Of a DNA stretch of 28,088 bases, positions 27,970 through 28,088 are shown piece by piece; positions within the stretch are counted from its first letter, which is position 1, and the number at the start of each line of letters is the position of its first letter. Location of the stretch: contig JAYMTA010000475.1 of assembly GCA_036897625.1 (NCBI GenBank), forward strand, positions 1-28,088, read 5' to 3'. Under the pieces are notes generated by a model. It was given only the letters and a program-made list of their open reading frames with translations, searched no databases and was not told the DNA's origin. A program made the position numbers and the translations under genes. Source of the DNA: Pelargonium cotyledonis (lineage: Eukaryota > Streptophyta > Magnoliopsida > Geraniales > Geraniaceae).

Positions 27970-28088
27970 ATTTTTGCTCAAGCGATTCGATTGAAGACAA
28001 AAACTCTTAAATTTACCCAATATGAGATTGACAAAGCTATGATGATAAAAAATTGAGGGATAAGCGATTCGAATTGGCTTATCGAGAC

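Larger units (their letters stand above)
27228..28088. other. APM1 promoter/leader and downstream repeat-rich sequence
   Basis: The APM1 5' UTR is about 27228-27308 if the TATA box at 27337-27343 is used. About 27355-27560 has the 'ggtcctgtactatc', 'gtccaaattagtcctta', 'aatttagtccta' type of sequence common at ends of decayed plant dispersed repeats. About 27690-27970 is a diverged 59-bp repeat array (separate entry). No gene is supported. Confidence 0.55.

Overview
This is nuclear DNA from a plant, most likely a eudicot. Genes are split by AT-rich GT..AG introns, the proteins match plant families closely, and introns carry short non-autonomous transposons and SINEs. No bacterial-type operons, CRISPR arrays or rRNA/tRNA genes were seen. 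Exon models were built by hand: every junction was placed so that GT/AG sites, reading phase and family similarity agree. They have not been tested against transcripts.

Layout. (1) 1-1337: upstream region with a decayed repeat end, then the promoter and leader of the next gene. (2) 1338-8240, plus strand: a 13-exon NDR-family AGC protein kinase (519 aa). (3) 9340-11577, minus strand: a 4-exon Ran-binding protein 1 (220 aa), tail-to-tail with the kinase; its intron 3 holds a SINE with a perfect 16-bp target duplication. (4) 11578-14329: an AT-rich region between divergent genes, with the long CT-rich leader of the next gene. (5) 14330-17186, plus strand: a 4-exon clade A PP2C phosphatase of the HAB1 type (551 aa), an abscisic acid co-receptor phosphatase. 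(6) 17875-27227, minus strand: a 19-exon aminopeptidase M1 (885 aa). (7) 27228-28088: the APM1 promoter with a TATA box, a decayed repeat end and an array of diverged 59-bp repeats.

The four genes are housekeeping or signalling genes and do not form one pathway: NDR/MOB growth signalling, the Ran GTPase cycle, ABA signalling, and M1 peptidase/auxin-transport trafficking. The most unusual material is inside APM1 intron 17 (18262-20708). It holds a roughly 1.1-kb element with long imperfect terminal inverted repeats, which carries a GC-rich, frameshifted fragment of an S-adenosylhomocysteine hydrolase gene (Pack-MULE-like gene capture). Next to it is a 216-bp Mutator-type MITE with a perfect 9-bp target duplication. 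I found no evidence for a wholly new multi-gene system.
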